Assembly: GCA_037951105.1 (NCBI GenBank)
Contig: JBAMJV010001315.1
Location: 55,068 to 119,067, forward strand
Reading direction: 5' to 3'
DNA: 64,000 nucleotides
Origin: Echinarachnius parma
Taxonomy: Eukaryota > Echinodermata > Echinoidea > Clypeasteroida > Echinarachniidae
The position numbers and the translations under genes were made by a program. How positions within the stretch are numbered: the first letter of the stretch is position 1; the number at the start of each line of letters is the position of its first letter. A model generated the notes under the pieces. That model searched no databases. It saw only the letters and a list, made by a program, of their open reading frames with translations, and had not been told where the DNA came from. Shown in pieces: positions 36,386 through 47,500 of the stretch.

Positions 36386-37400
36386 TTGCTGATTGTTAGA
36401 TCATGCACTGAATGGCATAAACGGGTCTTTTTAATTATTATTGAAAATGAACAAATTTAACTGAGATATTACATTCAATGTACTTGTTTGTTTGTTTGTT
36501 TTCTAATTCATGTTGTGACAAATTCCAAATGATTTGCCCATATGGAATATTGGATGGTATCCCGGAATGAGACTAGACTTTAGGGACTGTCCCCATTTCG
36601 TCCCTGACATCGCAAAAACACTTTCGATGACGCATTTGTGTGCCCAATTTGCTGCCCAATAAAATACCTAGCGGTGGAAAATAACACGTGTACCACTGCC
36701 GACTGCTAAATTGTTTTGAATAAACCCCGCTATAATTATGGCTTATTAGTTCCATGCTAAATCAATTGTAGATGAAATCGTGCTAGATAACAGCCTTAGC
36801 CTCCTTCGTTGACAACTAAAAAGGCAGATTGTTGCATACTTATCTTAAAAAAGTGAACCGATCAAGATTAGTTAGTGATAAACAAAAGTGATACTCATTA
36901 TTTACATAGCTGACCCGTAACCAGGATTTTTCGGGGGGGGGGGGGGGGGGGGTGGTGGTGGTAGTGCGCAATTTACTAAAACGGGACCGAGACCGATCCT
37001 GCCCGAGTAGCAAGGGGGGGGGGGGGGGCGTCAACAAAACCGATCGTTGCCCGAGGGGCAATTTCCACGCCAAAGTGGACATTTGACCAACAAATTTACA
37101 AGCATTTTTATGATACAAATTTGGTATCAAATCAAAGCTTAAATTCTATATTTTTGGAATTCAATGAGAAAATTTTAGTTTTACATAATTTTAGTTGTTT
37201 TTTATAATAACTTTATAACCATAATTGAACCCCACAAATTTGACATTTTTGTGAAAAAGTGTTTTGATCCTGTGTTTGTTTTATATTTATCCAGTTAAGC
37301 CTAAAAACCATTATTCTGACTCCTGAGATATGACCATTTCGTAAAATAGTAAATTTGTATGACTTATTTGATTTGTTATGCTTCAATGACTTCTTATTTT
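36386..37400. other. Non-coding interval with G tracts
   Basis: 36738-36812 is the second copy of the 30090 fragment. 36933-36960 and 37015-37028 are G tracts within a 'cagg.tttttcggggg' context also seen at 33973. Otherwise nothing recognisable. Confidence 0.45.
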
Positions 37401-37414
37401 CAGCCTATGAAAAT

Positions 37415-39543
37415 GTCCTTCCGTTACCGAAAAATCAATATTTTTAATTTTGTGGCTCACATAATTGTTAGAGAGCAGACCAATCTTCAGTGCAAAGCAA
37501 GTTCAAGTAGGCCTTCCCATTGCTAACAATTGTATTTCTCATTGTTTCTTCGTTAATTAATAAATAACAAAAGAAAATGTCCTTCCGTTACCATACACAT
37601 GGTAACAGATGGACAAGGTACCTCATATTACATATTATGACAAAATTTATGTTAAAAAATTTGTCTCTCATATATGAAAACCCAAAATAATGAGACAATA
37701 CCTGCAATGGCCAGCTATCAGTGGCGTAGCGTGGTCAGACTAGTAATTTTCTGTGTTTCAACCAATCAGATTTGTGCATTTAGAACATTTGATCTGGCTC
37801 ACAATTGATTTTATCTCTTTCTGCAACAGGGCCCTTGTACCATGATGCCATTTGTCTGGATTTCTATTGTATGGGGATTAGTAGGTCTATTTAACTGTGG
37901 TGAGCCAGGGTGTGAATAGGCTCTGATCATGACTTTGAATAGGTCTTTTTTTTATACAATACACCCCTATAGAATTATTGGACATGGGTGTAGGTCTAAA
38001 ATAATTAAATTTTACATGAAATTTGCAAACTAAAAACAAGGCTGTAGAAAAAGCAAGAAATAACATATCTCCAATTCTTTCATATGTTGTAGAAATTATA
38101 TCAAGCCAAGATGTAAGCAAAACAAATTCTCAAAATTATTTGATCCACGAGGTAAAACGGAAGGTCAAAATCTAAGGTCAAAGGTTATCGTATCCAAACT
38201 CGCTCATGCATGAACACACATGGCATAAATGGATTGCACATAACATCCCCAGTCCAATGACACCTTTACAAAATAAATTGACCCAACGGTTAATGGACAA
38301 TGGCCATTTGAAAAATGGTGCCCACGCCCATTTCTTACAAAACTCCCCCATACGAATCGACCATAGCGCCAAAACCATTGGGCGGATTAGGCTAAAACTT
38401 TAATATTTGCGCTTTTAAAGGTTGAAATATCATACATACCAAATATTAGCAAATTTGAAGGGGGCTGCGATGAAAATGTTCAATTTTTGTAAAGGTGATT
38501 TGACATGGAATGACCCTACTGTCTCATTATCATACATTATAGTCCATTATGTCCTTCCGTTACCGAACATTGGTCCGCTTTGTGTGAAATAACTCAAATA
38601 TCTGCGGACAAATTTTAATCAAAGAACAAGTAAATTCTTCTTAACCCTTCAGAGAATGAAATGTGTACCCTTAAAATATTTTTTATTATTTAATATCACA
38701 GAGTTTTAGTTAAAACTGATTTGATAACAAAACCTTGTCCATTTTAGTGTCCTTCCGTTACCGACCTCATTTGTATGCATATTCAATATTGTGCGGAGAT
38801 AAAAAAATAAAAAAAATGATGGGACCTTAAAACTGTATGTTTTGGAAGTATTGTTATCAAAATAGACTGTTCTAACAACACAAGTATTTAAAAATGTCTT
38901 TCTTAAAGTTGAAAATTTGTGTCTGAGTGTCCTTCCGTTACCATGGATTGACCATGAATAAGAGCCATTGGAGCATGAAATATAGTTTTAAAAAAATAGA
39001 AATGTAAATGCTTGTGATGTCCATATGCTAACTATGATACAAACTCATTTTAGACCACAAAAGAGATGTTTCCTTCTCATAAATGGTCTTTAAATTTCAA
39101 AATTAATTTTATTGTACAATTCCAATAGACTTTTCAGAGGTCCTTCCGTTACCGTCCTTCCGTTACCGAACACTGGAGTAATTAATTTCTCATAATTAAT
39201 ATACCAATGTAGATATTTTTCTTAAAAGGTGGTGTTATACTCTGTGAACATAAGGAAATTGACTAGTAGCCAACTTAACATGATAAACCTCGTAACTTCA
39301 CGGAGATTGGGTCATAACTAAAAAACTTGAAAATCCATGTCCATTTTGGCATCCTTCCGTTACCGGCCTCATTAGTGTCCATATCTAATTTACATAATGC
39401 GGTCAAAATTTTAGAAATAGTGGAAATCAAAGGTGTCCCAACAAGGATCAAAGACATGCCATTTAGAATAAAAAATCAAAAGCAGGATCCTGGAATTATT
39501 TGATTGAAGTTCCAAAATTGTGTCTGAATGTCCTTCCGTTACC
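37415..39543 (+). repeat. Periodic 14-bp motif GTCCTTCCGTTACC in a higher-order repeat
   Basis: The motif, nearly invariant, is at 37415, 37579, 38551, 38749, 38929, 39140, 39154, 39351 (first base A) and 39530. From 38551 it marks three segments (about 198, 180 and 211-225 bp) which repeat again, so equivalent sites are 603, 602 and 601 bp apart. Flanks right of the motif identify the segments: GAACATTGG/GAACACTGG, GACCTCATT/GGCCTCATT and ATGGATTG/GTGGAATTG. Between motifs the copies have diverged much more than the motif itself. At 37579 it faces an inverted variant, making a hairpin. Confidence 0.85.
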
Positions 39544-39949
39544 GTGGAATTGCCCCGAGGCCACTGGTTTAGATGGCCAAAACCAATCTAAAGTACAAGT
39601 CTGCCGGACCTTACTGAATTGGGGTGGGGGCGGGGTGTGAGTGTGTTTGTGTGACTTTTGGTCAGTGCTGCTTTGACAAAGGGGCCAAGACAAAGAACGA
39701 CAGAAAAAGAGTTGACGCTTTTGAGATGTGGTGCTATAGGCCTACAGATGACTGTTACAGGTGTCGTGGAAAGACGTGTAGATTCTGAACAAGATTGGTA
39801 GAGACGTATCTAGCAGAAGGGCACGAAGGGGAATTATGGAAGTTCATAACTACATTGTATAATTCATATTATTGAATAAAACAATCGTTCATAGAGAAAC
39901 GATAACGACAATTGTAAAATATGATGTATTACATTGTATAATCAATTTT

Positions 39950-40450
39950 ATTCTTATTCAATTGATATAGACTATCTACGTCCGTATTCATATTTTAACT
40001 ATTTTAAACTGGTTGTATTTCACTTGGATACATACATTGTCATTTCTGTTAAACGGGCATGTCTTTTCATTTTTGTTAAGATAAATAACTGGTGTAAACT
40101 GTGTAATAAATAACACATACAACTAACTCAAACAAATACAAACTTGATATTCGTGGGTATTCCTCTGTTGGTATAATTACATTAAAAACAAATGTTAATT
40201 TTTTTAACCCGTTCAGGACTGGTCCCGAAAATACTCGGGCTGCAGTGGATTGTACGGCGAATGCATGTTATACCGTAAACAGTCAGTCTTGAACGGGTTA
40301 AAGCCAAATATCAGTATAATGGGAAATGCCACACTTCACACAGCTTGTTCCGCCCGTCTTTGCCGGGTTGAGTAACCGTGATAACCCACTCGGCTGCTTG
40401 GGTCCCGCAGCCCATGTGGTGAACTGAGTTGTGATTGAATTGAATCAATT
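39950..40450. repeat. Segmental duplicate, left copy, first block
   Basis: Matches 51035-51470 in order: 'ggttgtatt.cacttggata', 'taactcaaacaaatacaaac', 'gttggtataattacatt' and 'cagcttgttccgcc'. It contains a small inverted-repeat insertion TTAACCCGTTCAGGA/'cttgaacgggttaa' (40204-40300), shorter in the other copy. Confidence 0.75.
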
Positions 40451-40893
40451 GAATTGAGTCAAACCTGCTAATGCGACCACCTGTCTATAGCGTCCACCTG
40501 CTCATAACGACCGCTCTCTGGTCCTCCCCTGAAAATTCATGTGTTAAGCGACTTGCGTAATGCGACCACCTGCCTAACGCGACCAGCGACCACCCTATTT
40601 GGGTCCCGACTTACATATAAATCTGTGTATAGCGACCACAAAATTTGCGCTTGGGCGACCAAGGCATCAACTCGGTCGCCTCTGGTCACTCAAGGCTCCA
40701 ATCCTGAGCAGGTCAATGAATAAAACCAACTTTTATAATGACAATAAACTTCAGACAGCTTATAGATTGACTTTGGCTGGTCACCTAGCTATCACATTTC
40801 GATTCAAGTGTTTTAGTCACTAATATATGGGATTTAATATTCCAGGGTCATTATTACATCGAGTATAAGGAATTTGACAGATTTTCGTATATA

Positions 40894-41319
40894 TTTTTCA
40901 AACGTAGTTTCAGTACATAATTATAAATGACATTTATTAAATTAATTATAAGTATCATAAAATCGCGTCCTTCTATCTGATGTTTGAACAGCCGGTTAGT
41001 TTCTCAACATTTGCGCGGAGTACTATTTACTGAGTATTAATAATTTATTACGTGGACGTGGTTTGGCAAAATAGTCTCGTTGGCACTTAACCAATTTAAT
41101 CAATCATTTTTCAAACGTAGTTTCAGTACATAATTATAAATGACATTTATTCAATTAATTATAAGTATCATAAAATCGCGTCCTTCTATGTGATGTTTGA
41201 ACAGCCGGTTAGTTTCTCAACATTTGCGCGGAGTACTATTTACTGAGTATTAATAATTTATTACGTGGACGTGGTTTGGCAAAATATTCTCGTTGGCACT
41301 TAACCAATTTAATCAATCA
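40894..41319. repeat. Exact-length tandem duplication, 213 bp x 2
   Basis: 40894-41106 and 41107-41319 differ at only a few positions (for example 'tattaaatta'/'tattcaatta' and 'tagtctcg'/'tattctcg'). The junction falls in 'aatcatttttcaaacg'. No coding potential. Low divergence indicates a recent local duplication. Confidence 0.93.
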
Positions 41320-41329
41320 GTCCAAGTAT

Positions 41330-42244
41330 GTTGCAGAAAGAGATACAATCGATTGTAAGTTACAATTGACTGTAAGTCAGAAAATCATACGCGTTTCAAC
41401 CAATCAGATTTGCGCATCTAAAACACGTGATCTGACTTACCATTAACCCTAAATAGACCGGGCTATTTGAGGTCTTCCTACGGCCGGGGGGGGGGGGGGG
41501 GGGCATTATGGCCCCCCTTTAAGATCTCGGCCGCGGAGCGGCTGATCGCCGTGAAAATGTTCACGCGTAATAAGTGAAGTGAATAGAATACAATGGTAAT
41601 TTAAAATTTGTGAAAAATTCATTAATTTGCATATTTATGGTAATTTATGCAAATAAGGTCATACAATTCATATTTTTACCCATAAATCATACAGTCTTCA
41701 TAATCAAACATTGGTTCTGACTACATATATTCTTTAGAGCATTTGAAATAATAATACGACAAAAAAATTCGGAAGAGCCAGGTTCTTCCTTATGTTTTAT
41801 ATTGTTTTTTATAATTTATTATGTATTTCTTTGTTTTTTTACTTATGTATTTTATTGTTTTGTTGTTTATTTTATTTCTAACTATAATTCAACTATTTTT
41901 AACCCCAAAACAAACATATAAAAGGTAAACAAGAGCACATTAGCAATGATATACCTTTTTTCTGAAAACTGATATTTCCATTTGTTTTGCACACAAATCA
42001 CGAAATTGAGCGATTTTCGGGCTGACATGCATAAACAAAAGGTCACGTGACTTCGTAACGGTAGGTCCGATTTTCAAAATGTTTGTTATAAAATATGCTC
42101 AAGACCCAACAAAAACAAGTCACCAAACAGCGGCGCGTCATCTTACCCCGTTTTGGAGCAATACAAATATCGCGGAGGGGCCCCCCGGTCTACTTAGGGT
42201 TAATTGCATCTTACAATCGATTGTATCTCTTCCTGCAACGGGGC
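41330..42244. mobile_element. Palindromic 'ATCGATTGTA' MITE split by a TTAA element
   Basis: The arms 'gagatacaatcgattgtaag' (41340) and 'cttacaatcgattgtatctc' (about 42210) are those of the intact 166-bp copy at 58037-58202. Between them, at the TTAA of 'ccattaa', sits the 753-bp element 41447-42199. Confidence 0.88.
41447..42199. mobile_element. 753-bp TTAA-flanked piggyBac-like element
   Basis: TTAA at 41443-41446 and 42200-42203; termini CCCTAAATAGACCGGG and the complement of CCGGTCTACTTAGGG. It carries a G tract near 41486 and no transposase. It is the compact relative of 6347-8765, sharing the left 'tatttgaggtcttc' block and the right 'cggcgcgtcatcttac' block but lacking the minisatellite arms. 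Confidence 0.9.
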
Positions 42245-42436
42245 TCTGAACGGTTTTCAGTCAGGCTAGAGTCAGTTTCGCTCAGTCGGAGCCGATCCAA
42301 CATGTTGAGTCGGCCTTAAATGACCTCCGACTGGCACTTGACTGGAAAAACCGGAGTCCTGAGGCAGCGCATACTGAGTTAATCAGGCTGAAAACCAGTC
42401 GGATCGGGTCGAGTCGGCTCTGTCTGCGCTGGGCAT
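42245..42436. mobile_element. Partial 'GCAGACAGAGCCGACTCGA' element
   Basis: The right end 'gagtcggctctgtctgcgct' is the terminus of the element at 58693-59035; the left terminus is missing, but the interior 'gccgatccaacatgttga' is shared. Confidence 0.65.
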
Positions 42437-42999
42437 AAGAGTATTGTACGATTTTAATAGTTAGAAATGTGGTAGGAGTCTATATGAAAGGGATCTAGCC
42501 ATTGTCAAAATCCTCACAATCAAATTGTAATGGTTGTGGTTCCCTCGTACCTTGCTGTATTCGTATTGACAATAGAAGCATGGGGCAGGTTTTGGTTTTT
42601 CGAATTTCCCTTTCGTTAAAAAGATATTTAAGATTGAAGGGTTCAGATGTTAAACTGTCCACTGGAAACGTGCGTGTACAGATGCCAATTAAATACACAT
42701 GTGCAAATAGGCACAATATGCGACCAGAATTCAAAATGGCCGCCCACCTGTCTAATGAGACCACTTGTCTACACCGACCACTTTTTGCCGGTCCATTGAG
42801 CGGTCGCTATATACAGGTTTGACTGTAGTAAATTTCAACGCATTTGTTTGGAAAACGTTTTAATGCAGAGACAGATTATAATTACATATACTTCACAAGG
42901 TCGACAGCACATTTCATTGTTGTTGTTTTGTTTTTTTTTTTTTTTTTTGGGGGGGGGGGACGTTTCCTGATACTGCTATGAGGCTTTGAGAACATCGCT

Positions 43000-43290
43000 A
43001 GCTTTGCAATTATACAGTATTACTATTATATAACTCTCGCCGATCAAACAAACATGTCGATGATTTCCATCATTAATCTATTCGTTAACTGCACATTATA
43101 GCAGCCGGCATATATTGAACGTAACATCTAACAATATTATAGTATCATAGATACTACATCTAACCATAATTAAGATTTCCTTTTATTAGTTAATTGGATG
43201 TCTGCGTGAGAAATGTGGAAATTGCGTGATGGCGTTGGATAATTTTATGAAGGTTATTTTCATAATCAAACATATTTCTAGTCAATACCG
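43000..43290. repeat. Segmental duplicate, left copy, last block
   Basis: 'tcgatgatttccatcattaa' and 'ggaaattgcgtgatggcgtt' match 51640-51720 and 53195-53245 of the right copy with moderate divergence. The order of blocks is the same in both. Confidence 0.65.
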
Positions 43291-43564
43291 TATTTGCATT
43301 TCATAGTTGGGAAGGTAAGATAAATACAACTCTTACTGTTTTCCAAACGATTAAACATTTCGTTTGGGGTAGTGACGTAGCCTAGCGAGGTCGGCCTGAT
43401 TGGGGGCCTAGCGAATGATCGGGGGGGGGGGGGGGGGGGCACAACTTACGCATTTGTTTGTTTACACATAATTTGTGGACGGGTTATATCAAAATGGACC
43501 AGAGCACACCCTCTCTAATGTAGGTACGCCACTGGTTGGCAGACTATTTATCGTCCTTGATAAG

Positions 43565-43867
43565 GGAGGTGTTTCACAAAGATCCTAAGTTGAACTAGAA
43601 CTCTACGTTGGTCTTAAAAAGTATGGAGAGCCATTAGTTTCTTTGATTTTTTTTTTAATTAAAAGACCTTTTTAAAAGGCACAAATTGTTGATTCAAATC
43701 ATTCATATTTTCTATTATCAGGAAGATTTCACAACATTTAGTGTAAGTCTGAGTTATTGTTATTTTTCTTTTGAAAATATTGTATTCCAAGGTTACAAAT
43801 GGCTTTCCATAATAGTTAGGTCCAACTTAGAGTTATGTTCAACTTATAATCTTTGTGAAACACCCCA
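43565..43867. mobile_element. MITE with 'GTGTTTCACAAAGAT' inverted ends
   Basis: 'ggtgtttcacaaagatccta' at 43568 is the inverse of 'aatctttgtgaaacacc' ending at about 43865. A related right part is at 30190-30385. No coding content; the plus-strand frame at 43686-43976 crosses its edge. Confidence 0.7.
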
Positions 43868-44001
43868 AGGCCTCTTGGCAGACCTACCTGCACGTCTGCA
43901 TCGTTGTTTGCGCACTATTATTTCAAGAACAATCATATCTTGTATGTGTGTATTGTTGAATGTGTCCATGATATGAGTGTACCGTGTGTGTGACAGTGTG
44001 T

Positions 44002-44006
<5 letters not shown>

Positions 44007-44053
<47 letters not shown>
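44007..44053. repeat. (TG)n microsatellite
   Basis: Uninterrupted TG dinucleotides for about 45 bp, with looser TG-rich sequence out to 44100 and at 44160-44280. It lies about 450 bp upstream of the small secreted-protein gene. The His/Thr frames on the minus strand are artefacts. Confidence 0.95.
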
Positions 44054-44060
<7 letters not shown>

Positions 44061-44496
44061 GTTTCGTATGTGTATGAGTGTGTGAGTGTCATGATTGTGT
44101 TCTAAATATTGACTGGAAATATGAATATTGCGGCAGGATGCGTGCGCAACACGTGGAAATCTGATAAGAATATCTGTGTGCGTGTTTTGTTTGTGCATAT
44201 GTATGTATATGTATGTGTGTGTATGTAAATATGTTTGTTAGTATGCACGTATGTGGGTGGGTGTATGCGTGTGTGTGTAAGTTTTTGTTACGTGCCAACG
44301 TAACGTAATTTTTAGATGCACTGCAGGGTAGCAGTTTTATATCATTCATAATTCATTTGTTGCTCTGACGAAGATCCTGCTAGGATTGAAAGCTAAGCTT
44401 TATACGACTCTCATCATTCATATCACAAAGATATAGTAAGCTTCATCTCTAATAGAAATTACCATCGACGTCTAGCTGAGATTCGAGACGATCACC

Positions 44497-44559
44497 ATGG
44501 CCGCCAAGCTCGCCATCGCAGTCATCCTCCTCGTCGCACTGACTTCTGCTGTTCACGAG
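44497..44559 (+). other. Signal-peptide exon of the small secreted protein
   Basis: 21 codons, phase 0 donor at 44560. A TTTATA-like box is at about 44398-44403, roughly 95 bp upstream of the ATG; its use as a promoter element is only a guess. Confidence 0.62.
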
Positions 44560-47500
44560 GTAGGTGGGACAATAATTAGTATAATGGCCCCGTCCTCTCC
44601 ATTGTTTCCATGTATAATGTATATGAGATGTCTTTCCATTTACATCGCATTATCTAATGGGATAAACAAATTAAACTTCAAATGCACTATTAATTCTTGA
44701 TAATTATTAATTAGTATTAATACTAATTAAGAACAAGTATGTAAACGAAGTTAAAAGGGCAAAAAGGGATTTTTATACTAAAGTCTTTGATGATGTTAAA
44801 AATAATTTGGGTAAGACTTGAAAACTTATTAATAAGTTATTAAATACAAAATGGCAGAGTAATTTTAATGTTAATGTTGATAATGTACAATTTGGTGAAA
44901 ATGATAATGTTATGAATGATAAAAACGATGTTGCAAATGGATCTAATAATTATTGTATAAATGTATGCTAAAATTGGGTCGATTTAAATGTTAACCCTAA
45001 GGAAAAGTGAATAGATATTTAAAAAAAGAACCTCTTAAGTTTACTTTATTTTTAAAACCAGTTACAGAAAAGGAAATAATATAAATTGCTTGTTCTTTAA
45101 AAAATTGAAAATCTACCGATATAGCTTAAACGGGATTATTATACTAAACGCTTTAATCATGGTGTTAATAATAATTTGGGTAAGTCTTGGAAACTTACTA
45201 ATGATTTATTAAATACAAAAAGGAGAGTAATTTTGAGGTTAATGTTGATAATGAACAATTTGGCGAAAATTATAATGTTATAAATGATAAACACGATGTT
45301 GCAAATGGATCAAAAATTTAAAATCTCCCGGAATAGGTTCTATTGCTAATTATGTTGTTAAAACACTAATCATATATGTAAACCCCTCTGTCAAAATTCT
45401 TAAATTATTCCTGTATATAAGAGTGGAGTCAAAAATACATTTTCTAGTTACCGCCTAATTTCATTATTAAAGTCATACCTGTAAAGTGTCCAAATCTACG
45501 AAAATTACTTGGTGCTTCCTCGTTTCTCTTCTACCGTGTTGTTTAGCTTATGGTAAAAGAATAATAAAATAGGGTTTGATTTTTTCAAATGTCCCTTTAG
45601 TATGAAGATAATTATCATTTAAATCTTTTATTTCAATCACGTTGATTAACGCTTTTGATAAAAAGTACAATTATTGTCCTAGCTGAGAACTTCCGCATGA
45701 GTGCGTGAGAACATTCTGGAGATTGAACTTTGAGCCGAGCGAGTGCAAATTCCATGAATTCTGTACTACGTGTGTAAACATACACGGGTGCGAATATCTC
45801 AAACGGATCATTCATTACTGCGACAAATGTATGGCAGACCATCAGTATTCGGTGATAAAATATGAACTCAATATTCGTTTTTTTCACTAGGTAAACAGTG
45901 TTCGTTTTCTTACTAACTTTCACAAATCTTTCAATTGTATTTTACAATGATATTGATATAGGATTGAAGTCTCAAATGTCATTTTGTGCACTATCTGACA
46001 CTTTACAGGTATCACTTTAACATGTCTTTCAAAAATGCTCGAAAATGTATAAATACTAGATTGGGGGAATTTTTGTATTTGCATCACATTTTATATGATA
46101 AGCAATTTGGCTTTAGATAACAACATTCAACATTACATGCTTCATCTCTGCATTTGAAAATAATGAAATAACTGCTGGTGTTTTTATTGATTTAAAAAGG
46201 CTTATGATTGTAATGAACATAATTAAATTGCTTCGTGAATTGTCTTCTTCAATCGATGCAATGTTTTCTGTTTAACTCAACCACATCTTATTTTTAAAAT
46301 GTTTGTTGTGGCTTACAACAAGGATCAATTTTAGGACCTTTGTTATTTATGATTTATATAAATGATTTACACGTATTTTCTAAAGTATTACAATTTGTTC
46401 TTTTAGCTGGCGATACAAATATTTTCTTTTTGTTTTAAAGATGCACATTATTTAGAAACATCAATCAGAGGGAATTAATTAAAGGGGTAGTACAGTTTTG
46501 GTAAGGCTGAACTTTAGTAACATTATAAACTAATAGTTATAACTCTACCATGCTTGAAAGGTAAACAAAATTACAAACGACTAAGTAAAAAGCCCATTAT
46601 CATTCAAAAAGAGCCATTAAAACACAAGAGGGCGCTCTCTAAAAAAAGCATTGGTTTTAAACAGTTTTCATACAATATTATGCATGTGATGTTTTATCGA
46701 AATCATGATTAAATAGAGAGATCATCAACAACTATTTAAAAAACGCTAGTGAACATTTTTGAAAAAGTGTATGCATGTTTTGTATTTCATGAAAAATTCA
46801 TCTAATTATTTGGGCCCCAAATAATTATAAGATCAGATATATGTATTGATATTTCAGCCGTTTCTCGACCGATTTTGACCAAATAAAGTTTTTTCTGCCA
46901 TTAAAATTGCATGTTCTCTCAAATTCGACACTCAGTTTTTCATTACCTCTCTACCAAAATTAAACTACCCCTTAAGGTTCATGAATGATTCTCGTTAAAT
47001 ACATTAGTTTTAAATATTCAGAATACAATTGTTTATGATTTTTGGCAAAAGGAATATTATTGAACAACCGATACAATTATATATTAATAAAATTGAGCTA
47101 CAAAGGGGTTCAGACTGTAACATTTCTTAGAATTTATAAAGATGAAGTTATGAAATAGAAAAGTCAAATTAGTCAGTTGTGCACCCAAATATCAAGAAAT
47201 ATTGGTGTTTTTAATATACTATGTGAATTTGTACCACAAAATAGTTTGTAGATATTATATAACACGTTAGTATAATCGCATTTAAATCATGGGAAAACAA
47301 TGTGGGGATCTTCAATTAAATACTTACTAGATATACTATTAGTTTTACAATAACATATTTATATACGATAAAAATTATACCAAGAACAGAAGTTTTGATC
47401 GAGTAGTTTTTATCCTAGGGCTTCATTAATGAAACCATGAAAGGTTCCAATTTCTGTCAATTTCTAGACAGTTGGTGCCCGAAAATCACTCGTCCTGCCC

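Larger units (their letters stand above)
40457..42825. mobile_element. Tc1/pogo-like 'AGTCAAACCTG' element, heavily interrupted
   Basis: Left end 'gagtcaaacctgctaatgcg'; right end 'cgctatatacaggtttgact', which are inverted repeats and of the type common in pogo relatives. The interior shows repeated 'gcgaccacctg' near the left end and 'ccacctgtctaatgagacca' near the right. It now holds a 213-bp tandem duplication, a palindromic MITE with a nested TTAA element, and MITE fragments. Confidence 0.6.

Noticed and set aside
43844..44198. Histidine/threonine-rich minus-strand frames
   Set aside because: Translation of the TG microsatellite.
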